Made by a program: the position numbers and the translations under genes. Below the pieces are notes generated by a model that was not told where the DNA came from, made no database searches, and was given only the letters and a program-made list of their open reading frames with translations. From Nitrospinaceae bacterium (lineage in GTDB: Bacteria; Nitrospinota; Nitrospinia; Nitrospinales; VA-1): a stretch of 64,000 nt of DNA. Every line of letters starts with the position of its first letter. The stretch's first letter is position 1. Where the stretch lies: positions 248,001 to 312,000 of the forward strand of contig BQJC01000003.1 of NCBI GenBank assembly GCA_021604505.1. The letters are read 5' to 3'. Positions 33,238 through 42,972 of this stretch are shown here, piece after piece.

Positions 33238-34047
33238 TTGCCCCAGCAAAAACTTGCATCCCCCCCATTGAACGAACCAGGCGTGTTGGAACCTTCATTA
33301 GAAGAGCCCTCGGTGTCCGCCATCCCCTCGTTGATCGGGTTCGCCAATACTTTGATTGTCATACCCGCCTACAACGAAGAAAAAAACATCGGCAGGGTTC
33401 TGGAGGGAATTCGAAAATGCGCCCCCGATCTTCCAGTGCTGGTGATCAACGACGGCTCCATAGACGCCACCGCCCGAATTTCCAGAGATCATGGGGCGAA
33501 GGTCATTTGCCTGCCCTTCAACTCGGGTTACGGAGTGGCTCTCCAGACCGGGTTTATTTTTGCCACAAAAAATGGCTACACAACCGTCGTGCAGATGGAT
33601 GCGGACGGACAACACGATCCGCGTTATATCGTGGACATGCTTCAGGAAACGCAAAATGACAACGTGGATGTGGTGATCGGGTCCCGGTTTCTGGGAAAAA
33701 ACATCTACAAAACCACGATCCTCAAGCATCTGGGGATGTTCATCTTCGGCAATCTGGCTTCGCTTTTCTGCGGACAGAAAGTTTCCGACCCGACCTCGGG
33801 GTTTCAAGCCTTAAAGGGAAAAGCCATTCAATTCGTGGCCAGCGGTTACTACCCGCCGGACTACCCCGATGCGGATTTCATCATCATGTTGCATCGCTAC
33901 GGATTTAAAATCCGCGAAATTCCCGTTGCCATGCACCCCAGCCCGGACAATAAATCGATGCATGCCGGGCACAAGAGTGTCTATTACGTGTTTAAAATGT
34001 TTTTATCGATCATCGTCACACTACTGAGACGAAAGCCACAGGGATAA
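33238..34047 (+). CDS. Glycosyltransferase family 2, polyprenyl-phosphate sugar type
   Basis: A 269-residue GT2 enzyme. After a Pro/Glu-rich N-terminal stretch (1-35) comes the GT-A fold: IVIPAYNEEKNIGRVLEG, VLVINDGSIDATA, the metal-binding VQMDADGQHDP and VIGSRFLG, then DPTSGFQALKG. This arrangement resembles dolichol-phosphate-mannose-synthase-like transferases that load a sugar on a lipid carrier at the membrane. There are no C-terminal membrane helices. Start TTG 33238 has GGAAGG 10 bases upstream. It is the first gene of a run of four tightly packed genes (33238-36302). Confidence 0.88.
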   Translation: MPQQKLASPPLNEPGVLEPSLEEPSVSAIPSLIGFANTLIVIPAYNEEKNIGRVLEGIRKCAPDLPVLVINDGSIDATARISRDHGAKVICLPFNSGYGVALQTGFIFATKNGYTTVVQMDADGQHDPRYIVDMLQETQNDNVDVVIGSRFLGKNIYKTTILKHLGMFIFGNLASLFCGQKVSDPTSGFQALKGKAIQFVASGYYPPDYPDADFIIMLHRYGFKIREIPVAMHPSPDNKSMHAGHKSVYYVFKMFLSIIVTLLRRKPQG

Positions 34048-34051
34048 ATCC

Positions 34052-34450
34052 GTGCCGCCTCGAATAAGAATCATCGCCATCATCATCTGTATTTTTTTGG
34101 TCGCCTACGTCTTTGAACTGGTGCGCAGAAAGCACCTCAACGAAGAGTACTCGCTGGGCTGGCTCGTGACGGGAACCTTGATGCTGATTCTCTCCATCTC
34201 CGAGGATCTGCTCATCTGGATTTCCGACCTGGTGGGCGCCACTCTGTTCACCTCCACCCTGTTCTTCTCCGGGCTGGTGTTTCTGATGATCATCTGCCTG
34301 CATTTTTCCATCCGCATTTCCGCCCTGACCAACCAGGTCAGAACCCTGACCCAGCACCTCGGCATTCTCGATTATGAAAAGAAATCCCTGGAGAGCCTGG
34401 TTGCCAAACATTCCCTGGACGAAAATCCAGCCCGGTTGAAAAAGCTTTGA
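34052..34450 (+). CDS. DUF2304 membrane protein
   Basis: A 132-residue protein with three hydrophobic helices (about 7-22, 36-53 and 60-88) and a coiled tail. VRRKHLNEEYSLGWLVTGTLML is the characteristic R-R-x-x-L-x-x-E-Y block of DUF2304, and the helix end LHFSIRISALTNQVRTL is also typical. DUF2304 genes nearly always accompany a GT2 lipid-sugar transferase like the one just upstream, suggesting a shared membrane complex. It starts with GTG 5 bases after that gene and overlaps the next by 4 bases. Confidence 0.85.
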   Translation: MPPRIRIIAIIICIFLVAYVFELVRRKHLNEEYSLGWLVTGTLMLILSISEDLLIWISDLVGATLFTSTLFFSGLVFLMIICLHFSIRISALTNQVRTLTQHLGILDYEKKSLESLVAKHSLDENPARLKKL

Positions 34451-35585
34451 AGGTTTTACGCACCATCGAATCATTTTTTCCCTACATTTGCGGTCCCGCC
34501 AACCAGGCTTACCAGATTTCCAGCCGGCTGGAGGCCGCAGGTATCCATTCTCCCGTTTTAACCAGTTATTGCGATGTTGACCCCGCCCTCCCCGCTCAGG
34601 AAACCATCGGCAACGTGCAAGTCACGCGGCTTCTTATTCAGCTTCGGTTGATGCGCTACTGCGTCACCCTTGGAATTGGAAAACAATTTAGAAGAGGCTT
34701 CGATATTTTACACAGCCACAACTACCGGAACTTTCAGACCGACAGCGGTTTTTTTTTTCGCGATTTAAAAGAAAACCCTTCATTCTAAATACCCACGGGT
34801 CGCTGTTAGGCTATAAAAAATACCTGCCTTCCCGTCTGCAACGCTTCCCCTATCAGGCTTACGACCTGCTGACCCTCAAAACTTCCGTTAAAAGAGCCGA
34901 CGCGGTCGTGGTGTCTTCAGAGATAGAGCACAAAGATGCCGTCGAGTTTGGAGTTTCTCCCAAAAAACTGCATATCATTCCGATGGGTGCGGACATCATG
35001 GCCCCGCCTGTCCCAAACGGGCAGGAAGAAGACCCAACATTAAAAATCCTCTTTGTTGGCAGGATCGCCCGAGTGCGGCGGGTGGAGTTGATTCTTAAAG
35101 CCGTTAAGAACCTCTCCGTGCCATTCAGGCTGACGATCGTGGGCGGGGAAGAAAAAACCAGCAGTCTGTCGAAAACCGGCTATCTGCAAGAGCTGAAGGA
35201 TTTGTCCCGTGACCTTAAAATTTCGGACCATGTCGAATTTGTCGGTCCCAAGCCGCCTGAGAATTTGCCCGTCTATTACCAGGCCGCCAATGTGTTCGTA
35301 TATTCGTCTCTCTACGAAAATTTTGCGCAACCCCTTCTGGAAGCCGCCTCTTACGGAATCCCAATTGTCTCCACTTCGGTCGGAATTGCCCCGCAAATCA
35401 TCAAAAATGAAGAAACCGGATTCCTGGTCCCCGCCGAACCGCAAACCATGAGCCACGCGTTGGAGCAACTTAACGACCCCATCCGCCGCAAAAACCTGGG
35501 TCAAAAACTAAAAGAAACCGTCAGGAATAAATTTGCCTGGAGCCGGGTTATGGATCAATATATAGAACTTTATCGCGCGTTCTAA
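34447..35585 (+). pseudogene. GT4 glycosyltransferase gene interrupted by a frameshift at a T10 run
   Basis: Two frames together make one GT4 glycosyltransferase of about 379 residues. The first (34447-34788) gives MKVLRTIESFFPYICGPANQ through LHSHNYRNFQTDSG and stops early. The second reads on from about 34758 in the -1 frame: PFILNTHGSLLGYKKYLP, VVVSSEIEHKDAVEFGV, ILFVGRIARVRRVELILKAV, and the donor-site segment YENFAQPLLEAASYGIPIVST. The break lies in ten T at 34749-34758; one more T would join the frames as GFFFSRFKRKPFILNT. This may be a real frameshift, a phase-variable tract, transcriptional slippage or an assembly error. The locus position implies transfer of a sugar to a growing glycan. 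Confidence 0.82.
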
Positions 35586-35597
35586 AAGGTCTGGATC

Positions 35598-36302
35598 ATG
35601 GAAAAGGAATTCGACCAGTTTTCAAAAAATTATGAGGAGCTGTTGGATGAATCCCTGAAAGTCACGGGTTTCGCCACCAGCTATTTTGCCACCGCTAAAA
35701 TTAAAACGCTGGCAAACCTCTTTCCCGATCTGCAAAAGCGTCCCATCAACTTTCTGGATTATGGGTGCGGGACCGGAATTCTGTACGATTCGATCAAACA
35801 GTTTTTCCCGCAGGCTAACTATTTAGGAACCGACTTCTCAGAAGCCATGATCCAGCAGGCGCGCGATCATCATAACGGCTTCAACGTTTTTTTTGAACTC
35901 GCGGCAGAGCAGTGGAAACAACCGGGCTATGACATCATATTTGCTTCCAATGTCTTTCACCATATTCCAGCGGCGGAGCACCCTAAAGTCTTGCAGGAGC
36001 TTCGAGGTTTACTCACTCCCGGTGGGAAAATAATCGTCTGGGAGCACAATCCCTTAAACCCTTTCACCTGGAAAATTGTCAAAGATTGCATTTTCGATAA
36101 AGACGCGGTTTTGATTTCTCCGGGCAAAATGAAACAAAAGTTTAGAAATGCCGGATTAGCAAACCTCCAGGTCACTTTCACCACTTTTTTCCCCCAATCC
36201 CTGAAATTTCTCGTTCCTCTGGAACCCTGCCTTGGATGGTGTCCCCTGGGAGCCCAATACATTTTAGTCGGCGAAGATTCAGAGGGTTCATTAAAAACCT
36301 GA
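35598..36302 (+). CDS. Class I SAM-dependent methyltransferase
   Basis: A 234-residue methyltransferase with motif I NFLDYGCGTGILYDS, motif II region GTDFSEAMIQQARD and the post-I/III strand YDIIFASNVFHHIPAAEH, then LTPGGKIIVWEHNPLNP. Such proteins methylate small molecules, lipids or glycans; the substrate here is probably linked to the glycan or lipid genes around it. It starts 12 bases after the interrupted GT4 gene. Confidence 0.88.
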   Translation: MEKEFDQFSKNYEELLDESLKVTGFATSYFATAKIKTLANLFPDLQKRPINFLDYGCGTGILYDSIKQFFPQANYLGTDFSEAMIQQARDHHNGFNVFFELAAEQWKQPGYDIIFASNVFHHIPAAEHPKVLQELRGLLTPGGKIIVWEHNPLNPFTWKIVKDCIFDKDAVLISPGKMKQKFRNAGLANLQVTFTTFFPQSLKFLVPLEPCLGWCPLGAQYILVGEDSEGSLKT

Positions 36303-36343
36303 GTCTTCCAAAGACTTGAAGGGTGTTGTTTCCCGGAACGTTT

Positions 36344-37216
36344 CTATTTCAGTTTTTGCAGTCCCGCTTCCAGGTTGCGGGGTTTAAAATTCAACAGGGG
36401 AATCTCAGGATCGCCGCGCGATGATTTATCGCACAAAAGCCGTGGGATTTGATCCGGCACCAGGGTTTTTATGTTCAATCCGTTCAGAAGTAAGACCATC
36501 CACTTCAACAAGGGGATAGGTATAAAAAGCTTCCAAACGCGAACGCCAAAAAAACCCGCCAACCGGTCGATCAATGCGGCATACGCAATCTCTTCCGTTC
36601 CCGCCAAAGCAAACGTTTTTCCTACCACCCCGGTTTGAAATACCGATTCCACGGTGGCGGTAACGACATCGTCGATGAAAACCGGGTTTAACGAGTAACG
36701 CCCATCGCCGATCACCGGAATCACGGGAAACTTCCGCACCCAGGTCATCAGTTGGTTGATTCCTTCTTTTCCTTCCGTCCCATAAACCTCTCTGGGCCGT
36801 AAAATCAGCCAAGGCAATCCCGATTGTTTGACAATGGCTTCCGCCGCCAGTTTACTTTCAGAATAGGCCCCGCCCTCAGGGTGGGCGGCCCCCGAACTCA
36901 TGAAAATAAACCGCCGGATTTTATTACGGCGACAAGCCGCAATCAGGTTCTTCGTTCCCTCGCCATTGATTTTAAAATAATCCGCCTCGTTGGGACTATG
37001 GGTCAACGCCGCAAGGTGAAGCACGGCATCGATCCCCTCAGTTGCTGCAACCAGGGAATCGAAGTCTTCCAACGCTCCCGCTACTGTTTCACAATCGGGG
37101 AATTTCACTTGCGAGCGGTGCGCCAGGGTTCGTATCTTTATATTTTCACGTGCCAGCAACGACGGGATCAAGCGTCGACCCAGGCCGCCCGAAGCGCCGG
37201 TGATCAATAGGTTCAT
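36344..37216 (-). CDS. NAD-dependent epimerase/dehydratase, nucleotide-sugar type
   Basis: A 290-residue extended SDR protein. The N-terminal dinucleotide motif is GASGGLGRRLIPSL. The catalytic Tyr-Lys pair lies in GGAYSESKLAAE, and LRPREVYGTEG and YSLNPVFIDDVVTA are standard for sugar-nucleotide epimerases. Chemistry on the sugar is not defined by these motifs. It is convergent with the methyltransferase and 16 bases downstream of a GT2 gene on the same strand. Confidence 0.88.
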   Translation of the reverse strand: MNLLITGASGGLGRRLIPSLLARENIKIRTLAHRSQVKFPDCETVAGALEDFDSLVAATEGIDAVLHLAALTHSPNEADYFKINGEGTKNLIAACRRNKIRRFIFMSSGAAHPEGGAYSESKLAAEAIVKQSGLPWLILRPREVYGTEGKEGINQLMTWVRKFPVIPVIGDGRYSLNPVFIDDVVTATVESVFQTGVVGKTFALAGTEEIAYAALIDRLAGFFGVRVWKLFIPIPLLKWMVLLLNGLNIKTLVPDQIPRLLCDKSSRGDPEIPLLNFKPRNLEAGLQKLK

Positions 37217-37232
37217 GGGTATTTTTGCCGGG

Positions 37233-37964
37233 TCATTTTTTATTTTTGCGAAAGAACTCTAAAATTCGATAGCAAACCAGGTTGGCTAAGAATTCTAATA
37301 TTGACAACGGCTTCACAAACGAAGGACGGGAGTCGATGCTTCGAAAGACCGTCTCGATCTCCCCTGTTTTCAAATTCATGCGCCGGGCCTGGATCATGAT
37401 CTCCGCGTCGATGAACCATCCATTGGAGTGCAAGTCCATTCTTTTATAGGCGTCTCGGGTCATCACCTTGGGTTTGGAATTGATGTCGCGGCTGTTCAAG
37501 CCCGGAAAAAGAAACTGGAAAATTGCATTATAAACGCTGGAAATAACCCGGCGGTAGGCTCCGTCATCGCGCTGGACGCGGTAAGTTTTGGCCAGATCCA
37601 GATCGTCCTCCTTGAGTTTTTCGTACACGCGAACCACGTCCTCCGCCGGCATCTGGCCATCCCCGTCGATGACGGCCAGGACTTTTCCCGATGCGGCCTG
37701 AAGACCGGTTTTCATGTCCCACCCCATCATGCCTTCTTTCACTTGGGTAACGGCCTGTATCCGGTCATCGCTTTTCGCCAGAGCCTTCACCGCATCCGGT
37801 GTTTTGTCGCCGGAATTTTCAATATAGTTGCCCACCAGAATCAGTTCCCAATCAGGTTCCTTTGCCTCAAGGCACGAAACCAGAGAATCGACAAAAACTG
37901 AAATCGTCTCGGCGCTCCGGTAGGCCAGGACCACGACGGAAAGGTTGGGGATTTTGGTGTTCAA
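37233..37964 (-). CDS. Glycosyltransferase family 2
   Basis: A 243-residue GT2 enzyme. Conserved parts are LSVVVLAYRSAETISVFV, LILVGNYIENSGD, VLAVIDGDGQMPAEDV (metal-binding D-G-D) and SRDINSKPKVMTRDAY, followed by WFIDAEIMIQARR and an amphipathic tail. The layout is that of membrane-associated lipid-linked sugar transferases. The start is TTG with AAGGCGG just upstream. It is cotranscribed with the epimerase gene. Confidence 0.85.
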   Translation of the reverse strand: MNTKIPNLSVVVLAYRSAETISVFVDSLVSCLEAKEPDWELILVGNYIENSGDKTPDAVKALAKSDDRIQAVTQVKEGMMGWDMKTGLQAASGKVLAVIDGDGQMPAEDVVRVYEKLKEDDLDLAKTYRVQRDDGAYRRVISSVYNAIFQFLFPGLNSRDINSKPKVMTRDAYKRMDLHSNGWFIDAEIMIQARRMNLKTGEIETVFRSIDSRPSFVKPLSILEFLANLVCYRILEFFRKNKK

Positions 37965-38046
37965 ACGACCGCCTTGATAAAGGTAAAAGGTTTATCTTCC
38001 GATAATTCTGTAAAGGTCAGGAGAAATAATAACATAGGGATTCTCT

Positions 38047-39741
38047 GTGGCGTATAATTCAAAAAATTTGGCGGAATGTTTTCCTCCTCAAACGCTGAAT
38101 TCACTCACCATGGCACCTGCCATCAAATCATTGTTATTCAAACATCCCGGCCTGCTGTTTCTGTTGCCCTATTCCGCTCTTTTGATTTTTTTAGGCCTGG
38201 GAGACGGGACCCTGCAGGTCGATGAAGGGATGGATACGTTTATCAGCACCACGATTCAAAAGTATGGCCTCCCCATGCACTCCGACGGGGTCAATACCAC
38301 CATGCTGTTTGCGGATATCTACGACGGGCTGTTCATCTACCGCACCTGGGTTCCCTATTACCTGCAGGCATTTTCCTTATCCGTATTTGGAAACACGACC
38401 TTTGCCGCCCGGCTGCCATTTGCCCTGGTGGGAGTGATTTCCGTGCTCTCTCTCTACTTGTTAGCCCTGAAACTGACCGGCAATAAAATCACCGCTTTTC
38501 TGTCCGCTTTGTTCCTGGCGTCTTCCGTACCGGCGCTGATTTATTTCAGAACCGCAAGGTATGTCGGGTTTTCCATTTTGCTGACGATTTTATTGATCTA
38601 TTTTTACCTGCAGATTTTTGACGACAAAAAGTGGAAAACCTTTCCCTTTATAATCACCGCCATTTTGTTTTTTCATTCCATGTATGTCGCGTTTGCCGGG
38701 ATCATTCTGGGAATCCTGATCCATTTTCTTCTGCACCGAAAAACCATCCGGGCTGACAACGCCAGGATGGTGCCACGATGCGCCGCAATCATCGCCTGTT
38801 GCACCCTGCCCTGGCTGATCGCCATCGCACCGGTTTTTTCCAATATCGCTCAATTTTACATTGACAGCAGTGACTTGGTGGACACTTCCACTTTAGGCTG
38901 GGCCAAGCACTTTGTCGGTTATCTCTTTCAAATAAATAACTATATCTTTCCATTCATTTTTCTTCCCCTTTTGTTTTTAAAAAACCTGAGGCCTTTCAAG
39001 CGCCAGATCCAACTTCTAGTCATCTGTATTCTGGCTCTTTTAATCGCCTCATCGCCGCACTCCATCCCGCTTCAACAATACGTTGCGGCTGTTTTTCCGC
39101 TGTTTTACATCCTGCTGGCCATGATCCTGACATTAGGCTTCCGGAAAGGCGTCTGGCCCCCGCTGGTCCTTACCGCCATCCTGATCTTCACCAATCTTCT
39201 GCACACCGGTCCTCTCATTCCCGTTAAAAAATTCCTGCAAAACCACGGCGGCGAGTTCGGTCAGAGTCCGTATTTAAAATACGCTTCCACAACCTTCCTG
39301 CGCGAAGTGCGCCTGGCTTCCATGTTTCAAAACCACTGGTATCAGATCACCCACCCCTACCACGGTCCTCTGGATAAAATCGTGGAGTTTTTCAAAAACC
39401 ATCCGGACGCCGGTCAAACATGCTATATTGACAATGAATCGGAATCCTTGGCGTTTCATACCGGAATGAAAATGATTCCAGCGGACGCCTTGGATGCCGG
39501 CAATCCGCCGGATTGGATCGTTTTGAGAGGGGACCAGAAAAATTTAGATAAGACGACTCCCCTCAAGCGCAAACTGCAAACCCTCATCGAATCCAATCCT
39601 TACCGGAAAATTCCACTGGATGCACCTGCCGTGCGGATCAATAATTCCTACGAAATACAAATCCATCGGTTCCGTTCCCCTGAATCCAGCGAAAAAGTCA
39701 TTGTCTATCAACGCATCAAACCCGCATCTGCAAACCTGTAA
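38047..39741 (+). CDS. GT-C membrane glycosyltransferase (ArnT/PMT-like)
   Basis: A 564-residue polytopic protein with about ten membrane helices. VDEGMDTFISTTIQKYGLPMHSDGV is the first periplasmic loop, with the D-E pair that GT39/GT83 enzymes use to bind metal and the polyprenyl-phosphate donor. FGNTTFAARLPFALVGV and ARYVGFSILLTILLIYFY are further family blocks. The last ~170 residues form a soluble domain. It should move a sugar from a lipid carrier to a glycan or lipid on the outer face. GTG 38047 has AGGG upstream; ATG 38110 is an alternative. Confidence 0.85.
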   Translation: MAYNSKNLAECFPPQTLNSLTMAPAIKSLLFKHPGLLFLLPYSALLIFLGLGDGTLQVDEGMDTFISTTIQKYGLPMHSDGVNTTMLFADIYDGLFIYRTWVPYYLQAFSLSVFGNTTFAARLPFALVGVISVLSLYLLALKLTGNKITAFLSALFLASSVPALIYFRTARYVGFSILLTILLIYFYLQIFDDKKWKTFPFIITAILFFHSMYVAFAGIILGILIHFLLHRKTIRADNARMVPRCAAIIACCTLPWLIAIAPVFSNIAQFYIDSSDLVDTSTLGWAKHFVGYLFQINNYIFPFIFLPLLFLKNLRPFKRQIQLLVICILALLIASSPHSIPLQQYVAAVFPLFYILLAMILTLGFRKGVWPPLVLTAILIFTNLLHTGPLIPVKKFLQNHGGEFGQSPYLKYASTTFLREVRLASMFQNHWYQITHPYHGPLDKIVEFFKNHPDAGQTCYIDNESESLAFHTGMKMIPADALDAGNPPDWIVLRGDQKNLDKTTPLKRKLQTLIESNPYRKIPLDAPAVRINNSYEIQIHRFRSPESSEKVIVYQRIKPASANL

Positions 39742-39756
39742 CCTGATTTTCCCAGC

Positions 39757-40704
39757 GTGAAACTGATTATTCAAATCCCCTGTCTGAATGAAGAAAAAAC
39801 CCTGCCCGCCACCCTGAGCGAACTGCCTAAAGCAATCGAGGGAATCGACGTGGTGGAAACCCTCGTTGTTGACGACGGGAGCACCGATAAGACGCTCGAG
39901 GTTGCGCGCCAACTAAAAGTCGACCATATCCTGCAACTGACCAACAACAAGGGGTTGGCCAAAGCGTTCATCTACGGGGTCAACCATGCGTTGAAACTGG
40001 GAGCCGATATCATCGTCAACACCGATGCGGACAACCAGTATTGCGCTCAAGACATTCCCGAATTGATACGCCCCATTCTGGAAGGCAAAGCCGACCTCGT
40101 CATCGGCGACCGGCGGGTGGAAACCATCCGCCATTTTTCTCCCTTAAAAATCCTGTTGCAGAAGTTTGGAAGCTGGGTGGTCCGGCAACTGTCGGGGACC
40201 CAAATTCCGGATGCCACCAGCGGCTTTCGTGCTTATTCGAAGGAAGCGGCGCTTCAGCTCAATGTCATTTCCGATTTCACTTATACGGTGGAAACCATCA
40301 TCAGCGCCGGCAAAAAAAATCTGGCCATCGCTCACGTGCCCGTAAAGACAAATAAAAAAACCCGGGAATCGCGGCTGTTCCCAAACATACGTACCTATCT
40401 GCAACGAACCCTCGTCACCATCATCAAGGTATATTCCATGTACAAACCGCTCAAGGTGTTCACCTGGGTGGGAGGATCGGCGTTTACCGTCGGGTTCGCG
40501 ATCGGGTGCCGTTATCTGTATTTCTTCTTTCAGGGGCAAACGGAGGGACATATTCAATCCCTCATCCTGTCGGCCATTTTGCTGATCGTCGGATTTCAAA
40601 TCATCATGATGGGCATCGCCGCGGAACTCATCGCCGTCAACCGCCAGCTTCTGGAGGACATCCAGGTGAGAATCAAAAAAAGCGAACTGGAACCTAAAGA
40701 TTGA
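39757..40704 (+). CDS. Glycosyltransferase family 2 with C-terminal membrane helices
   Basis: A 315-residue enzyme. The GT-A part has IIQIPCLNEEKTLPATL, LVVDDGSTDKTLEVA, IIVNTDADNQYCAQDI (metal-binding) and LVIGDRRVETI, then PDATSGFRAYSKEAAL. Two C-terminal helices (about 232-252 and 265-290) anchor it. The layout matches undecaprenyl-phosphate sugar transferases that supply GT-C enzymes, and the GT-C gene lies 15 bases upstream. Start is GTG. The 3' end overlaps the following GT4 gene by four bases. Confidence 0.9.
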   Translation: MKLIIQIPCLNEEKTLPATLSELPKAIEGIDVVETLVVDDGSTDKTLEVARQLKVDHILQLTNNKGLAKAFIYGVNHALKLGADIIVNTDADNQYCAQDIPELIRPILEGKADLVIGDRRVETIRHFSPLKILLQKFGSWVVRQLSGTQIPDATSGFRAYSKEAALQLNVISDFTYTVETIISAGKKNLAIAHVPVKTNKKTRESRLFPNIRTYLQRTLVTIIKVYSMYKPLKVFTWVGGSAFTVGFAIGCRYLYFFFQGQTEGHIQSLILSAILLIVGFQIIMMGIAAELIAVNRQLLEDIQVRIKKSELEPKD

Positions 40705-41993
40705 AAAGCATGCCTGATGTCTCGGAAAGCAAACGCTCCAGTGATCGCCGGGAAACGAGGAGCGATTTAAAAAACCTCAAAGTTCTGGTTCTGGCCACCA
40801 CTTTCCCCCGCTGGGCCGGTGACAGCGAGCCTCCATTTGTTTTTGATCTCACCCGACAACTGGCTAAGAACGTATCTCTGTGGGTCCTGGCCCCGCACGC
40901 TCCCGGTGCAAATAGGGAGGAAGAAATCGAAGGCGTGAGGATTTTACGCTTCCCTTACTTTTTTCCCAAACGGTTGCAGATGCTTTGCTACGAAGGGGGC
41001 ATCCTGCCCAAACTCAAATCCCGATGGTCAGCCCGGTTGCAACTGCCGTTTTTTCTTGCGGCGCAATTTCTTGCCATCTGTCGAACTATCAAGAAACACG
41101 AAATCAATTTCATCCACTGCCACTGGATCATTCCGCAGGGTTTTTTCGTGGCCCTTCACAACTCTTTTTCAAAAATTCCCTTTTTGCTGACCGCACATGG
41201 CGGCGACGTTTATTCGTTCAGGAAAAATCACCTGATCCGCATGTGCAGCAACTTTGCTCTGAAAAAGGCGTACTACTGCACCGTAAACAGTCAACCCACC
41301 GGGCAGGCGGTCCAGGCCCTTCGCTCCGGCTCACCGGTTCAGCTCATTCCAATGGGGGTCGACACCCAGCGCTTTCACCCAGAAAATTTCGACCAGAAGA
41401 TCAAAGACGATTGCAACATTCAGGATACATTTCTTCTTGCAGTGGGCCGATTCGCAGAGAAAAAGGGATTTCGATATCTCATTTCGGCCATGCCGGAAAT
41501 ACTAAAGAAAAAACCTGAAACTAAACTGGTGATCATAGGATTTGGCCCTCAGAAAGAAGAGCTGCAAGGGCTCATAGCAGAATTGAATTTGCAAAGCTCC
41601 GTGGTGTTTCCAGGCAGTAAATCCGGCAAGGAGTTGGCGCAATATTTCGCAACCGCCGATATCTTCATCGGCCCCTCGGTGGTAACAGAAAGCGGCGACA
41701 CAGAAGGACAGGGAGTGGTTTTCCTGGAAGCCATGGCGTCCAAAACCGCCGTCATTGCCTCCGATGTCGGCGGAATCAAAGATATCGTCCGCCATGGAGA
41801 AACGGGATTACTGATTCCGCAAAAAGACCCCGGTGCCATCGCAGAAAACACCCTCTTGCTTTTAAACGATCAAAAACTCAGAAACCATTTGGCCGAAAAC
41901 GGCAGAACACTCGCAGAGAGCGAATATTCCTGGGAAACGACCGCTGAACGGTTTTTAGAAACCTACGGCCGAATCTTCGACAAATCACACTGA
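40701..41993 (+). CDS. Glycosyltransferase family 4
   Basis: A 430-residue GT-B enzyme of family 4. The N-terminal domain opens with KVLVLATTFPRWAGDSEPPFV and includes HCHWIIPQGF and LLTAHGGDVYSF. The donor domain has LIPMGVDTQRFHPENF, LLAVGRFAEKKGFRYLI and the E-x7-E-type ESGDTEGQGVVFLEAMAS. It probably uses a UDP- or GDP-sugar to extend a lipid-linked glycan in the cytoplasm. The first 25 residues are a charged extension. It overlaps the GT2 gene before it. Confidence 0.93.
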   Translation: MKSMPDVSESKRSSDRRETRSDLKNLKVLVLATTFPRWAGDSEPPFVFDLTRQLAKNVSLWVLAPHAPGANREEEIEGVRILRFPYFFPKRLQMLCYEGGILPKLKSRWSARLQLPFFLAAQFLAICRTIKKHEINFIHCHWIIPQGFFVALHNSFSKIPFLLTAHGGDVYSFRKNHLIRMCSNFALKKAYYCTVNSQPTGQAVQALRSGSPVQLIPMGVDTQRFHPENFDQKIKDDCNIQDTFLLAVGRFAEKKGFRYLISAMPEILKKKPETKLVIIGFGPQKEELQGLIAELNLQSSVVFPGSKSGKELAQYFATADIFIGPSVVTESGDTEGQGVVFLEAMASKTAVIASDVGGIKDIVRHGETGLLIPQKDPGAIAENTLLLLNDQKLRNHLAENGRTLAESEYSWETTAERFLETYGRIFDKSH

Positions 41994-42030
41994 CGCATCC
42001 ATCCCTCAAGGCCTGACGGTTGATCAAAAT

Positions 42031-42966
42031 ATGTCCCCTGCATTGATAAAAACGATCAGATATTTAATGACTGCGGTTCTGCTGGGGGTTTTTATTTTCT
42101 TCCTGGTCGGATACAGGGAGCAGCTATATCCCCTTCGGGAAATTTCCTCAGGCCAGTTCGCCCTTGTGTTTTTTTTAATTCTGTTTTCTGTCACCTTGAA
42201 CGGTTCAAAGTTGAACCAGCTGACCCGTTTTTTTTCCTTGCGGCTCACGGCTAAGGAATGGTTCGGCCTATCGTCGATCACGACCACGTTAAACAATATT
42301 TTTTTTAAGGCAGGGTCCCTGGTCACATCAAATTATTTAAAAAGAAAACACGATTTTCCTTATATGTCTTTTCTGGGATCTTTGGGAGCCGATCAGTTGA
42401 TTCTGTTTTTTATGAGCGGCACGGTCGGCAGCGGCATTTCCTTCTATTTGGCCACCGAAACGGTGGAAGACTTTCAATCGGTCGCCCTCGCTTATCTATT
42501 TCTCACCCTGATTCTTTTTCTCGCCGTAAAACTCGCCCCCCGGTTCCAGAAACAGAAACATAAAGTTTTAGACGCTCTGGTGCGGGCGGTGAATGCCTTG
42601 AGCCGGATTCTGAAGGATCGAACGCTTTTTTTAACTTTATGCATTCATAATATTGCACTGATCATTCTGACCGCCCTCCGGTTTTTCGTCATCTGCAAAG
42701 TTTTGCAACTGGAGGTGCCGCTGATCTATTGTTTGTTGTTCACCACCGTGATGATTTTTGTCTCCGCCGTTCCCTTGTTCCAAAGCGATATCGGATCGAG
42801 AGAAATCGCGGTCGGATTATTATCCGAGCTGGCAGGAACCGGTTTCAATGAAGGCCTGCTCGCCGCAGCTGTTGATCGGGCGTTTGTGTTTTTTCTGACC
42901 CTGCTGTCCACTATTTATTTTAAAAATTTTCTCGTCCCCACCCCGCCAAAACCGGAAAACGCCTGA
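42031..42966 (+). CDS. Flippase-like integral membrane protein (LPG-synthase TM/UPF0104 type)
   Basis: A 311-residue membrane protein with about seven helices. GSKLNQLTRFFSLRLTAKEWFGLSS and TTLNNIFFKAGSLVTSNYLKRKH match the conserved core of the AglD/UPF0104 family, whose members resemble the membrane part of lysyl-phosphatidylglycerol synthases and are often proposed to move lipid-linked sugars. Later blocks are VSAVPLFQSDIGSREIAVGLL and VDRAFVFFLTLLSTI. It lies 37 bases after the GT4 gene and is the last plus-strand gene of this block. Confidence 0.82.
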   Translation: MSPALIKTIRYLMTAVLLGVFIFFLVGYREQLYPLREISSGQFALVFFLILFSVTLNGSKLNQLTRFFSLRLTAKEWFGLSSITTTLNNIFFKAGSLVTSNYLKRKHDFPYMSFLGSLGADQLILFFMSGTVGSGISFYLATETVEDFQSVALAYLFLTLILFLAVKLAPRFQKQKHKVLDALVRAVNALSRILKDRTLFLTLCIHNIALIILTALRFFVICKVLQLEVPLIYCLLFTTVMIFVSAVPLFQSDIGSREIAVGLLSELAGTGFNEGLLAAAVDRAFVFFLTLLSTIYFKNFLVPTPPKPENA

Positions 42967-42972
42967 CACTCA

